Source of the DNA: JAMXLO01 sp041487355
GTDB lineage: Bacteria > Pseudomonadota > Alphaproteobacteria > Acetobacterales > Acetobacteraceae
Assembly: GCA_041487355.1 (NCBI GenBank)
Contig: JBGPND010000019.1
Location: forward strand, 1 to 41,010
Length of the DNA: 41,010 nt
Direction: 5' to 3'
Shown here: piece by piece, positions 16,601-25,552 of the stretch
Layout of the letters: every line of letters begins with the position of its first letter
Numbering within the stretch: the first letter of the stretch is position 1
Position numbers and translations under genes: made by a program
The notes under the pieces: generated by a model
The model's database searches: none
Told to the model about the DNA's origin: nothing
What the model saw: only the letters and a program-made list of their open reading frames with translations

Positions 16601-19600
16601 TTCTGGCGGTGCTTGTCTCCCTGCTGTCCAGGCATGGCACGTGGCCGTTGGCCGCACCGCTCGCCGCTCTCTGGATCGTCTCACCGGCGATCGCGCGCTG
16701 GACCAGCCGGTCTCCCCAGCTCGGCGGCCAAATGTCCGCATCGGCTGCCGACGCCCAGGCCCTGCGGCTGATCGCACGGCGAACCTGGCGGTTCTTCGAG
16801 ACCTTCGTGACGGCGGCCGACCACATGCTGCCGCCGGACAATTTCCAGGAGGACCCGGTCCCGGCGCTGGCCCACCGGACGTCGCCAACCAATCTCGGCC
16901 TGTATCTCCTCTCGACGGCGACGGCCCGTGATTTCGCATGGCTGGGAACGACCGAAGCGGCCGAGCGGTTGGAGGCGACGCTGGCCACCATGAGCGGCCT
17001 CGCTCGTTTCCGCGGGCATTTCTACAACTGGTACGACACGCGCGATCTGCGCCCGCTCGATCCGCAGTATGTCTCCACCGTCGACAGCGGGAACCTGGCC
17101 GGCCACCTGATCGCGCTCGCCAATGCCTGCCGGGAGTGGACCGTCCTGACGCCAACGGCCATGCAGCGTCTGGCCGGAATCGCGGACGCACTCGACCTCG
17201 CGCGTGAAGCGACGGACCAGTTGCGCGACGGGCGCCGAACCCAGACCGTGACGTGGCACGAGCTCGACGACACGCTCACCGAGCTCGTGGCCGGCGTGCG
17301 ACGGGCGGGGGTGGACGGTGAGAGCATCGCGGAACTTCTGGCGGACCTCGCTGCGCAGGCCGAGACCGTGGCCGACATGGCATCCGCATTCGCGAGCGAA
17401 CGCGGTGACAGCAACGGTGCGGACATGCTGTTCTGGATGGAGGCGGTGCGCCGCTCGATCGAGAGTCATCGGCGTGACATCGGTCAGTCGCCGGACGCGG
17501 CCACCGTTCTGGCAGCGCGCCTGGCTTCCCTCGAAGCGACCGCGCGGACGACGGCGCTCGAAATGGGCTACGGCTTTCTGCTCGACCACGACCGCAAGCT
17601 GCTCTCGATCGGCTATCTGGTGCCCGACGGTACCCTCGACCCGAGTTGCTACGATCTGCTCGCCTCGGAGGCGCGGCTCGCGAGCTTCATTGCGATCGCC
17701 AAGGGCGACGTCCCGGCCCGCCACTGGTTCCACCTCGGCCGCGCGGTCACGCCGATCGCGCATGGCGCCGCGCTGATCTCCTGGTCGGGATCGATGTTCG
17801 AATACCTCATGCCCTCGCTCGTCATGCGTGCCCCGGCGGGAAGCCTCATCGAGCAGACCAGCCGGCTGATCGTGCGGCGCCAGATCGCTTATGGCACCAC
17901 GCTCGGCCTGCCCTGGGGGATCTCGGAATCCGCTTACAACACCCGTGATCTGGAGTTCACCTACCAATACTCGAACTTCGGCGTCCCCGGCCTCGGGCTG
18001 AACCGCGGCCTGGGCGTGAACGCGGTCGTGGCGCCCTACGCGACGGCACTCGCGACCATGGTCGATCCGCAAGCCGCGGCACGAAACTTCGAGCGTCTCG
18101 CCGCCGCCGGAGCGCGCGGTCGCTACGGTTTCTACGAGGCGCTGGACTACACACCGGCTCGGCTGCCGGAGGGCGAGAGCGTCGCGATTGTGCGGGCCTT
18201 CATGGCGCACCATCAGGGCATGACGATCGTCGCCATCGCCGATGCGTTGCTGGATGGCGCGATGCGGGCGCGGTTCCACGCCGAACCGATCGTCCAGGCG
18301 ACCGAACTGCTGCTGCAGGAGCGCACGCCACGCGACGTCGCCGTGGTGCGTCCCTGGGCAGCGGACGCGAAGCAGGACGCCAAGGTGCGGGAGATTGGAC
18401 CGCAAGGCGGCAGGCGACTAACCACCGCGCACACCGCGGCGCTCGCCACGCACCTGCTGTCCAACGGCCGCTACGCGGTGATGCTGACTGCCGCCGGCTC
18501 CGGTTACAGTCGCTGGCGGGGTCTGGCCGTGACTCGGTGGCGCGAGGATGCCACGTGCGATGACTGGGGCTCCTATGTCTTCCTCCGAGACGTTCGCAGC
18601 GGCAACGTATGGTCGGCTGGCTTCCAGCCGAGCGGCACCGAGCCCGACGCCTATGATGTCGCCTTCAACGAGGATCGCGCCGAGTTCACCCGGCACGACC
18701 GAACGCTCACGACAACGCTGGAGGTGCTCGTCTCGGCCGAAGACGATGCCGAGGTCCGGCGCGTTTCGATCGCGAATTCCGGCAACCGGGTGCACGAAAT
18801 CGACGTGACGTCCTATGCCGAGCTCGTGCTGGCGCCGCAGGCCGACGACGTCGCGCATCCGGCCTTCATGAAGCTGTTCGTCGCCACCGAGTATCTCGCC
18901 GACCTGGGCACCATCGTGGCAACGCGGCGGCGACGCACACCGACCGAGCAGGAAATCTGGGCGGCGCATCTCGCGATCGTCGACGGCGAGGCGGTGGGGA
19001 AGCCGGAGGTGGAGACCGACAGGGCCCGGTTCCTCGGCCGCGGCCACGGTGTCCACTGGCCAATCGCGGTGATCGACGGCCGGCCTTTGTCCAACACGGT
19101 CGGCACCGTGCTCGATCCAGTCTTCGCCCTGCGCCGCCGTGTGCGGGTCGCACCCGGCGCGATCGTGCGCATCGCCTTCTGGACGGTGGTTGCCTCATCC
19201 CGCAAGGCGGTGCTCGACCTTGTCGACAAGCATCGCGACACCACCGCATTCGAGCGGGCGGCCACTCTGGCCTGGACCCAGGCGCAGGTGCAACTGCACC
19301 ATCTCGGCATCGATCCGGGCGAAGCCGGCCTGTTCCAGCGTGTCGCCGGCCACCTGCTGCATGCCGGACCGACGCTGCGGCCCTCCTCCGACACCATCCG
19401 GCGCGGCGGCGGCGGACAGGACGGGCTCTGGCCCCTGGGCATTTCCGGCGACCTGCCGATCGTGCTGCTGCGCATCGCCGACATCGAGAACCTCGACATC
19501 GCCCGCCAACTGCTCCAGGCGCACGAATACTGGCGGATGAAGCAGCTCGCGGTCGATCTCGTAATCCTGAACGAGCGTGCGTCCTCCTACATCCAGGACC

Positions 19601-22287
19601 TGCAGATCGCGATCGAGACCCTGGTGCGGGCGAGCCAGTCGCCACCGCCGGTCGGCGTGGAGCGAGGGCGGGGCCGCGTCTTTGTGCTGCGGGCCGATCT
19701 GATACCGGCGGAAACCCGTGCCTTGCTCGCCTCGGTGGCGCGGGTCGTTCTGGTCGGACAACGTGGGTCCCTCGCCGATCAGCTCGACCGTGTCTCGGAA
19801 CCCAAAGAAGCTGCCCGGACCACTCGGAAGCAGGCGGTCGCCGATTCGAGGCAGGCGGTCGCGCCGTCTCGGCCGACCCTCGAGTTCTTCAACGGGCTCG
19901 GCGGCTTCGCCAAGGGCGGACGTGAATATGTGACGGTTCTTGGGCCGGGTCAGTCGACGCCGGCACCCTGGATCAATGTCATCGCCAATCCCGCCTTCGG
20001 CTTTCAGGTGGCGACCGAAGGCGGCGGCTACACCTGGTCCGTCAACAGCCGCGAGCACCAGTTGACCCCCTGGTCCAACGATCCGGTTACCGATCGCCCG
20101 GGTGAGGTCTTCTATCTGCGCGACGACGACACCGGGGATCTCTGGTGCCCAACGGCACTGCCGATCCGCGATGAAACGGCAACCTATATGGCCCGGCACG
20201 GCTGGGGATACAGCCGGTTCGAGCATACGGCACACGGCATCGCGCTCGATCTCCTCCAGTACGTGCCGCTCGGCGATCCGATCAAGATCTCACGCCTCAC
20301 GCTCCGCAACATATCGGGCCGCGCACGGCATCTGTCGGTGACCGCTTATGCGGAGTGGGTTCTTGGTCCGTCGCGAACTGCATCGGCTCCGTTCGTGACA
20401 ACCGAGATCGATTCAGACACCGGCGCGATGTTCGCCCGCAATCCCTGGAGTCAGGCTTTCGGATCACGCGTCGCGTTCGCCGATCTTGCGGGGCGCCAGA
20501 CCGGCTGGACGGGCGACCGCCGGGAGTTCATCGGCCGCAACGGCGCACTCGAAAGTCCGGCGGCGCTCGCCAGCAGCACGCCGTTCTCCAACACGGTGGG
20601 GGCCGGTCTCGATCCCTGCTGCGCATTGCGCACGGCCGTCACATTGCCGCCGAACGGTACCGTCGAGATCGTCTTTTTTCTCGGCGAAGGTGATGGCGCG
20701 GAACACGCGCGGAACCTGATCGTCCGATACCGCACGGTCGATCTCGATGCGGTGCTGTCCGATGTCGGCCGGCATTGGGACGATGTCCTCGGCAGCGTCC
20801 GGGTGAAGACGCCTGAACGGTCGATGGACATCATGCTGAACGGCTGGCTGCTGTACCAGACGCTCGCCTGCCGCATCTGGGCACGCTCGGCATTTTATCA
20901 GGCGAGCGGCGCCTACGGCTTCCGCGACCAATTGCAGGATGGCATGGCGCTCGTCACCGCGATGCCGGCGATGACGCGCGACCACTTGCTGCGAGCGGCG
21001 GCGCGGCAGTTCGTCGAGGGTGATGTCCAGCATTGGTGGCTGCCGCATTCGGGTGAGGGCGTGCGCACGCGAATCTCCGACGACCGGGCGTGGCTCGCTT
21101 ATGTCGTCGCCCACTATGTTGGCGCGACCAATGACACCGCCGTGCTGGAAGAGGTTGTCCCGTTCCTGGAAGGGCAGCGGCTGGAAGCCGGCCAGCACGA
21201 CAGTTTCTTCTTGCCGACAGTCTCCGACCAGGTTGCCACCTTGTACGAGCACTGCGCTCGCGGCCTCGATGCAAGCCTTGCGGTGGGCAGTCACGGGCTG
21301 CCCTTGATCGGCACCGGGGATTGGAACGACGGCATGAACCGCGTCGGCGAACTTGGTCGGGGCGAGAGCGTCTGGCTCGGCTGGCTGCTGCACGCGGCGC
21401 TCACGGTCTTTGCGCCGTTCGCCGACGCACGTCAGGAGACGTCCCGTGCCACGACATGGCGAACCCATGCCGGCGAGCTGCGGGCCTCGCTCGAACGCGA
21501 GGCGTGGGACGGCGACTGGTACCGGCGCGCCTGGTTCGACGACGGCACACCGCTGGGATCGGCGGCAAACGACGAATGCCGGCTCGATGCCATTTCGCAA
21601 TCGTGGGCGACGATCTCGGGCGCGGCGGATCCCGAGCGCGCGGGGCGCGCCATGGCAGCGGTCGAGCGCGAGCTGATCCGGCCACAGGATCAGCTGGCGC
21701 TCCTGTTCACGCCGCCGTTCGACAAGACGGCGCTCGATCCGGGCTACATCAAAGGCTATCCACCGGGCATCCGCGAGAATGGCGGCCAGTACACCCATGC
21801 CGCCATATGGTCGGTCATGGCGTTCGCATTGCTCGGCGAGGGCGATAAGGCGGCCCGGCTGTTCTCCCTCCTCAACCCCATCAACCATGCCCGCAACCGG
21901 CCTGATATCCACCGCTACAAGGTGGAGCCCTATGTCATCGCCGCCGACGTCTACGCTACACCGCCCCATGTCGGGCGTGGCGGCTGGACCTGGTACACCG
22001 GCTCGGCGGCATGGATGCAGCGCGCCGGCATCGAGAGCATCCTCGGGCTGCGTCTAGAGGACGACGTTCTCCATCTGAACCCTTGCATCCCCAATACCTG
22101 GCCGCGTTTCGAGATGACGGTCCGATTCCGCTCCGCGCGATACGAGATCCTGGTGGAGAACTCCGGCGGTGTCTGCCGGGGCATTACCGCCGCCACGGTC
22201 GACAGGACAGCGATCGCGGAGCGGCCGTTGAGCTTGAAGCTGCTGGACGACGGCGTCACCCATCATGTCCAGGTGCGGCTCGGGTAA
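13684..22287 (+). CDS. ndvB: Cyclic beta-1,2-glucan synthase (NdvB/ChvB/Cgs type)
   Basis: A giant inner-membrane enzyme of 2867 residues, the length of Brucella Cgs and rhizobial NdvB. It starts a beta-1,2-glucan on itself, elongates it from UDP-glucose, controls chain length by phosphorolysis and cyclises it. Membrane segments lie near 420-480 and 840-1010. The GT84 region shows ITLDADTRLPRD (about 641) and HHRWARGDWQLLPW (about 792). A glycoamylase-like region follows (YDTRDLRPLD near 1118, PWGISESAYNTRDLEF near 1409, AHHQGMT near 1510). The C-terminal GH94 glycoside-phosphorylase part has YGFRDQLQDG (about 2410) and GTGDWNDGMNRVG (about 2540) with the catalytic Asp. The product is a periplasmic osmoregulated glucan. 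No transporter gene (ndvA/chvA) is in the window. No strong ribosome-binding site precedes the ATG. Confidence 0.96.
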   Translation: MSSTRAQPAAESIALISLIRRVFRRGSSVSPWDSREPVREELFSVERLEEHARSLAVAQQTTPKMTKGRPLAGRLADNGAVLLEAYRATTKAIDEGRAITPAAEWLVDNYYLVERQIREIRSALPPGYYRQLPKLADGPFVGYPRVFGLAWAFVAHTDSHFDTELLCRFVCAYQDVQPLTIGELWAVAITLRIVLVENLRRLAELIMHSSAARQEADGLADRLLGAGGRAAEPASVVLAEREGTTLPDAFAVQLVHRLRDQDPRVTSALTWLDQHLAAQGSTADAVVRDEHQRQGAGTVTVRNIITSMRLISDVDWTELFERISLVDDMLSAGSLFRDMDFPTRNLYRSAIEELARGANRTELDVARGAVLAAKQAACAHASVEEDRHGDPGYHLLASGRRAFETAIGFQPPLNTWPGRLSRAFGIAGYASAIAAVAAVLLAVPLFILHTQGLDSVWLSLLGALGAILGIDAAIALVNRLVSGGLGATLLPALELRDGVPSHLRTIIAVPTLLTTVEAIDEQIERLEVHHLASPEGDLHFALLSDWLDAATEHVDGDAALLETAVAGVARLNRRYGPAPGGDRFLLLHRKRVWNAGETRWIGWERKRGKLHELNRLLRGATDTSFLGLGGHPPTVPANVRYVITLDADTRLPRDTVRRLIGKMAHPLNRPRLDAVAGRVVAGYAVLQPRITPSLPVGREGSLFQRVFSSMNGIDPYAAAVSDVYQDLFGEGSYAGKGIYEIDAFEAALAGRVPDSTLLSHDLFEGVFARAGLASDIEVVEEFPARYDVAAMRHHRWARGDWQLLPWLFGRGPIAGTDRTRDAIPAIGRWKMLDNLRRTLSAPACMLSLLAGCALPFAAASVWTGFVLLTILLPTLIPVVGAVVPRRAGITPRSHLGALGTDLRLALAQSALMMTFVAHQAWLMGDAIARTLVRLFVTRRHLLEWVPAAQATIGPRLDLLGFYRRMAGGVAIGVLAVLVSLLSRHGTWPLAAPLAALWIVSPAIARWTSRSPQLGGQMSASAADAQALRLIARRTWRFFETFVTAADHMLPPDNFQEDPVPALAHRTSPTNLGLYLLSTATARDFAWLGTTEAAERLEATLATMSGLARFRGHFYNWYDTRDLRPLDPQYVSTVDSGNLAGHLIALANACREWTVLTPTAMQRLAGIADALDLAREATDQLRDGRRTQTVTWHELDDTLTELVAGVRRAGVDGESIAELLADLAAQAETVADMASAFASERGDSNGADMLFWMEAVRRSIESHRRDIGQSPDAATVLAARLASLEATARTTALEMGYGFLLDHDRKLLSIGYLVPDGTLDPSCYDLLASEARLASFIAIAKGDVPARHWFHLGRAVTPIAHGAALISWSGSMFEYLMPSLVMRAPAGSLIEQTSRLIVRRQIAYGTTLGLPWGISESAYNTRDLEFTYQYSNFGVPGLGLNRGLGVNAVVAPYATALATMVDPQAAARNFERLAAAGARGRYGFYEALDYTPARLPEGESVAIVRAFMAHHQGMTIVAIADALLDGAMRARFHAEPIVQATELLLQERTPRDVAVVRPWAADAKQDAKVREIGPQGGRRLTTAHTAALATHLLSNGRYAVMLTAAGSGYSRWRGLAVTRWREDATCDDWGSYVFLRDVRSGNVWSAGFQPSGTEPDAYDVAFNEDRAEFTRHDRTLTTTLEVLVSAEDDAEVRRVSIANSGNRVHEIDVTSYAELVLAPQADDVAHPAFMKLFVATEYLADLGTIVATRRRRTPTEQEIWAAHLAIVDGEAVGKPEVETDRARFLGRGHGVHWPIAVIDGRPLSNTVGTVLDPVFALRRRVRVAPGAIVRIAFWTVVASSRKAVLDLVDKHRDTTAFERAATLAWTQAQVQLHHLGIDPGEAGLFQRVAGHLLHAGPTLRPSSDTIRRGGGGQDGLWPLGISGDLPIVLLRIADIENLDIARQLLQAHEYWRMKQLAVDLVILNERASSYIQDLQIAIETLVRASQSPPPVGVERGRGRVFVLRADLIPAETRALLASVARVVLVGQRGSLADQLDRVSEPKEAARTTRKQAVADSRQAVAPSRPTLEFFNGLGGFAKGGREYVTVLGPGQSTPAPWINVIANPAFGFQVATEGGGYTWSVNSREHQLTPWSNDPVTDRPGEVFYLRDDDTGDLWCPTALPIRDETATYMARHGWGYSRFEHTAHGIALDLLQYVPLGDPIKISRLTLRNISGRARHLSVTAYAEWVLGPSRTASAPFVTTEIDSDTGAMFARNPWSQAFGSRVAFADLAGRQTGWTGDRREFIGRNGALESPAALASSTPFSNTVGAGLDPCCALRTAVTLPPNGTVEIVFFLGEGDGAEHARNLIVRYRTVDLDAVLSDVGRHWDDVLGSVRVKTPERSMDIMLNGWLLYQTLACRIWARSAFYQASGAYGFRDQLQDGMALVTAMPAMTRDHLLRAAARQFVEGDVQHWWLPHSGEGVRTRISDDRAWLAYVVAHYVGATNDTAVLEEVVPFLEGQRLEAGQHDSFFLPTVSDQVATLYEHCARGLDASLAVGSHGLPLIGTGDWNDGMNRVGELGRGESVWLGWLLHAALTVFAPFADARQETSRATTWRTHAGELRASLEREAWDGDWYRRAWFDDGTPLGSAANDECRLDAISQSWATISGAADPERAGRAMAAVERELIRPQDQLALLFTPPFDKTALDPGYIKGYPPGIRENGGQYTHAAIWSVMAFALLGEGDKAARLFSLLNPINHARNRPDIHRYKVEPYVIAADVYATPPHVGRGGWTWYTGSAAWMQRAGIESILGLRLEDDVLHLNPCIPNTWPRFEMTVRFRSARYEILVENSGGVCRGITAATVDRTAIAERPLSLKLLDDGVTHHVQVRLG

Positions 22288-22548
22288 GCCTCGGGGTTAA
22301 TGCTACTGGACAACTGCATTTGCCATCGCGTCCTTGCGTTTTGACGCTGGCCGCCGCATATCAAAGGCGCCAGACAGCCAATTGCAGCGCTTTCGTCGGT
22401 ACGTCAGCGATTTCCGAATGCAGCGGCGTTAGCATGGTTGAGTGATAAGTCTGACTGGCATGCCGTCCCTAATCTGCTGTCTGATCCGCCGTCGATCAGA
22501 TGGATGTGACAGAGCTAGCGATGGTCCGGTTGGCGGGGAGCTTCATTG

Positions 22549-23073
22549 ATGATGGTCGAATGGGCGCGATGGTCCCTGTCGGAGCTTCCGCTGCTTGTTC
22601 TGACCGCCATCTGCACGCATCTGGTCGTGTCGAGCAGCCAAACTCTGTTGCATTACGGCCTCGGTCATCAACGGTTGGGTGGCGTCTTCTTCCGGAACCA
22701 TATCAGATTTCATCATGCGTACTATGCCAAGGGCCATCTTGTGTCCGCCACCCATCGCGGCGTCGAAGGCAACAACACACCCTACTTTCTCATCCCCACG
22801 ATCCTCGTTAACGGGGGGATGTTTCTGGTTCTTCCGTTCGATCTGTTCCTCGTAGTGACCGCTGCCAGCGCGGCGTCGTTCTATGCGCACGTATATTTTG
22901 ACAGGGAATACCATGTCGAAGGATCGAAACTCGCACGCTTCGCCTGGTTCAGGCGCAAGCAGCAGCTTCACTTCGTCCACCATCTGCACGCGAACAGCAA
23001 TTTCGCGGTGATTGACTTCTTCTGGGACAGACTTCTCGGAACCTATCGAAGCCCCGACACGGATGTTCGCTGA
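22549..23073 (+). CDS. Small fatty-acid hydroxylase/sterol desaturase family protein
   Basis: This 174-residue membrane protein has hydrophobic segments at about 12-30, 79-107 and 100-115. Its histidine clusters are typical of di-iron membrane hydroxylases: HYGLGH (35-40), NHIRFHH (50-56), HV (114) and QLHFVHHLHANSNF (139-152). The last motif, with DFFWDRLLGTYR after it, is a family hallmark. Substrate unknown; fatty acid or lipid headgroup hydroxylation is the general expectation. GGGGAG lies 8 bases before the ATG at 22549. A TTG at 22546 and a second ATG at 22552 are alternatives. It sits between the glucan synthase gene and a decayed region. Confidence 0.82.
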   Translation: MMVEWARWSLSELPLLVLTAICTHLVVSSSQTLLHYGLGHQRLGGVFFRNHIRFHHAYYAKGHLVSATHRGVEGNNTPYFLIPTILVNGGMFLVLPFDLFLVVTAASAASFYAHVYFDREYHVEGSKLARFAWFRRKQQLHFVHHLHANSNFAVIDFFWDRLLGTYRSPDTDVR

Positions 23074-23092
23074 AGCTGATATGGAGAGATGA

Positions 23093-23510
23093 GGCGTTTG
23101 CCGCTCGGACGATTTCAAGGGCTTCGCCGTGCTGGCCTCCGAGGTGAAGCACCTCGCGACGCAGACCGCCCGCTCAATCGAGGAGATCGCTCAGCACATC
23201 AACCAGGAGCGCACAGCGACCAGCGCGTCGGACAGAGACCGCAACGGCGTCTTACGAGGTTACCAACCGCGTCACTGAGGTATCGGGCGAGGCGGAGCAG
23301 ACCAACAGCCGAACCGCCGAGGTGCAGGACAATGCTGCTGATCTGGCCTGTGCAGTGAGAGAACTGACGAACGCCGTCGTAAAGGCGGTCCGCTCCTCAG
23401 CCACCGAAGTCGATCGCCGCCGGACGCACGGCTTCAAGATTGAGCAGCGTTGCTATCTGAGCATCCCGGGACAGGGCACTCACACCGCCCGCATTGGTTA
23501 CAGCCCGTAG
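23093..23510 (+). pseudogene. Relic of a methyl-accepting chemotaxis protein with C-terminal PilZ extension
   Basis: The first piece (from about 23111) reads DFKGFAVLASEVKHLATQ then TARSIEEIAQHIN, the signalling-tip helix of a chemoreceptor, and runs to a stop at 23276. A second piece in another frame, from about 23232, reads YEVTNRVTEVSGEAEQTN, then AAEVQDNAADLACAV, the continuation of the receptor. It ends in EVDRRRTHGFKIEQRCYLSI, a PilZ-like start, with a stop at 23508-23510. The 5' part of the receptor is missing: a TGA at 23090 closes the frame. There is a frameshift, and about two dozen residues seem lost between the pieces. This is a dead gene, lying 20 bases after the hydroxylase-family gene. 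Confidence 0.82.
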
Positions 23511-23524
23511 TCTCCCCGCTCAAC

Positions 23525-23841
23525 TCAATCGCGCGCCTCCGGCCCTAGCAACGCCACCCGCCGAGGCCGCACCCGGATACTCAACACCCCGGACCGGTGG
23601 CTAGCCACGCTGCACCGACTCGGCCACCGCAGCCGGCGGAGTACCGCATGCGGCGCAGGATGTCGCCAACCGTCCGCTGCCCGCCGTAGAAGCTGACCAG
23701 TTTCGCAAGCGCGAAATTTCGCTCGCGGCCGCAGCCGGGCGACAGGCGGTCGACCGCCAGATAGAAGCCGGTCAGTTCCTGCAGCGGGTGGCGAGGATCG
23801 CGGCCCGCTGCTTGCGGGGCGGCGGCACTGGCGGCGGCCAT
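23525..23841 (-). pseudogene. Frameshifted small gene of unknown function
   Basis: Read on the minus strand from the ATG at 23841, the frame has protein-like sequence (RDPRHPLQELTGFYLAVDRL, then LAKLVSFYGGQRTVGDILRRM and CGGRVGAAWLATG) and stops at 23581. The neighbouring frame continues with a natural-looking end, RVRPRRVALLGPEARD, to a TGA at 23525. The break lies in a GGTCCGGGGTG stretch and one indel would join the parts to about 105 residues. I believe this is one small gene broken by a frameshift. It could instead be a sequencing error in the G/C run. No function is known to me. Confidence 0.55.
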
Positions 23842-23992
23842 GCCGAGAACATGAAGGGACCATAAGATTCAGCCGAATCGGGCGGTGACTCGGACTGCAC
23901 GCGGGCGTCGAGGCGAATAAGGCTGGCACTAATTATTGCCATATGTGAATTTCTGGGCTGCTCACGTTGATCGTGCCAGCGAAGGGCCGTTG

Positions 23993-24208
23993 ATGCCGTC
24001 CAGCCATCGCCTCTTGCAAACAACCGGCCGGCTGCTCCTCTGGCCATTCCGCCGACTGGTCGATGTCAGGGAATTTCAACGACTTCGACGCCAGATGCCA
24101 AACGTGCATCGGTCGTGGGTTAGCGTGGATGGCAGGATCAGGCCGGAAAGCGATTCGGAGTACTTGTCGCGATTGAGACGTCTCGCCCGCGAGCGTTCGG
24201 GTCAGTGA
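23993..24208 (+). CDS. Uncertain small protein (71 residues)
   Basis: An ATG at 23993 with GAAGGG 6 bases upstream opens a 71-residue frame. It has a short hydrophobic/aromatic patch (LLLWPFRRLVDV) and an Arg-rich end with EYLSRLRRLARERSG. The frame also extends upstream to a TTG at 23936. It lies in a decayed region, and I recognise no family, so this may be a remnant or a chance frame. Confidence 0.3.
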   Translation: MPSSHRLLQTTGRLLLWPFRRLVDVREFQRLRRQMPNVHRSWVSVDGRIRPESDSEYLSRLRRLARERSGQ

Positions 24209-24344
24209 CACGGCGCATCTTGCGCAACCAGCCAGGGCGTATGCCGGCAACAGCCAGTCGGCGTGTCGGTCGATCTACTTCCACCCCCCCCGCTACATGG
24301 CTCGTGAGGCTGTTCAATTCGTCAATTATTTCAGCGATTTGAGG

Positions 24345-24419
24345 TGGTAGCGGCGGGCGGATTTGAACCACCGACCAAGGGATTATGATTCCCCTGCTCT
24401 ACCGCTGAGCTACGCCGCC
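24345..24419 (-). tRNA. tRNA-Met (anticodon CAT)
   Basis: The minus strand folds as a full cloverleaf of 75 bases. Acceptor arms are GGCGGCG and CGCCGCT with discriminator A and an encoded CCA. The D arm is GCTC-AGCGGTA-GAGC. The anticodon stem GGGGA/TCCCT holds the loop ATCATAA with CAT in position 34-36. The T arm GGTGG-TTCAAAT-CCGCC follows. The G1-T72 pair and ordinary D arm suit an elongator tRNA-Met, although a CAT anticodon could also be the tRNA-Ile2 type whose C34 is modified. Its 5' part overlaps the 3' end of mnmA by 21 bases. Confidence 0.95.
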
Positions 24420-25547
24420 ATCCGATCCGCGAGGCGGCGGAGATAGCCCCGCGTCGCCCGCCACGTCAACCACCGCCGCCTCCGCCGATCGGCGAATGAA
24501 GCCGCCAGCCAGCACACGCGCGCCGTCGTAGCATACGCAGGCTTGGCCCGGCGCAGGCAGCGCAGGCGAGTCGAGCCGCACCTCGGCACCCCAACCGGTG
24601 GCCTGAACCATCGCCGGCTGCGGCGTCTCGCGCGCGCGCAGCTTGACCTGGCAAGCCAGCGGCCCAGCCGGTGGCGGCACCAGCCAGTTCACCTCGCGCA
24701 GGCGAACGACCCGCGTGCCGGCATCGCGCGGGCCGACGACCACGCGTCGCGTCCCTGGATCAAGCGCCACAACCACCTGCCGCCCCCCCCGATCCACGGA
24801 AGCCGCACCGAGCCGCTTGCCCTGCCCGACGGTGTAGCGGGCGATGCCGTCATGCCGCTCCAGCACGCGTCCGTCTTGACTGACAATCTCGCCCGGTTCG
24901 CCGGCGTCGGGGCGCAGCCGGACGACGGTATCGGCGTAGTGACCCGATGCGACGAAGCAGATGTCCTGGCTGTCCGGCTTGGCCGCCACCGGCAGGCCAA
25001 GCCGCTCGGCTTCGGCACGCACCGTCTGCTTGTCTGCCATCTCACCCAACGGGAACAGCGCGAAGGCAAGCTGTTCATGCGTGGTGGCGAACAGGAACCA
25101 GCTCTGGTCGCGCGTGAGATCAGCCGCGCGATGCAGCTCGGGACCGGCGGGGCCGTCGACGCGGCGCACGTAATGTCCGGTTGCCAGACGCTCGGCTCCC
25201 AGCCCTCGGGCCAGCGTCGTCAGGTCGGTGAACTTCACCGTCTGGTTGCAGCGCACGCAAGGGACGGGGGTTTCGCCCGCCGCGTAGCTGGCCGCGAAAT
25301 CACCGATCACCGCGTCAGCGAAACGTTGCTCCGCATCGATGACGTAGTGCGGAATGCCGAGATGGTCCGCAACGCGGCGCGCATCATGGATGTCCTGCCC
25401 GGCACAGCAGGCTCCCTTGCGCCCCACCGCCGCACCATGATCGTAGAGTTGCAGCGTGACCCCGATCACCTCGTGGCCGGCCTCGTGCAACAGGCCGGCG
25501 ACGGTGCTGCTGTCTACGCCGCCCGACATGGCAACCACGATGCGCAT
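24399..25547 (-). CDS. mnmA: tRNA-specific 2-thiouridylase MnmA
   Basis: MnmA activates U34 of Lys, Glu and Gln tRNAs with ATP and inserts sulfur to give 2-thiouridine. The protein has the PP-loop SGGVDSS (residues 8-14), PCVRCN with Cys100, and SQDICF with Cys197; their spacing of 97 matches the catalytic pair of E. coli MnmA (Cys102/Cys199). GHYV and the C-terminal beta-barrel (ending CVCYDGARVLAGGFI) are present. At 382 residues it has about 25 extra residues after the usual end. The last six codons and the TAG stop are read from the 5' part of the tRNA-Met gene; no earlier in-frame stop exists. It starts 5 bases after the ferredoxin gene, in the sulfur operon. Confidence 0.94.
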   Translation of the reverse strand: MRIVVAMSGGVDSSTVAGLLHEAGHEVIGVTLQLYDHGAAVGRKGACCAGQDIHDARRVADHLGIPHYVIDAEQRFADAVIGDFAASYAAGETPVPCVRCNQTVKFTDLTTLARGLGAERLATGHYVRRVDGPAGPELHRAADLTRDQSWFLFATTHEQLAFALFPLGEMADKQTVRAEAERLGLPVAAKPDSQDICFVASGHYADTVVRLRPDAGEPGEIVSQDGRVLERHDGIARYTVGQGKRLGAASVDRGGRQVVVALDPGTRRVVVGPRDAGTRVVRLREVNWLVPPPAGPLACQVKLRARETPQPAMVQATGWGAEVRLDSPALPAPGQACVCYDGARVLAGGFIRRSAEAAVVDVAGDAGLSPPPRGSDGGVAQR

Positions 25548-25552
25548 GCGCG

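Noticed and set aside
16681..18405. 574-codon minus-strand frame inside the glucan synthase
   Set aside because: The plus-strand glucan synthase is continuous with family motifs on both sides; this frame is a shadow.
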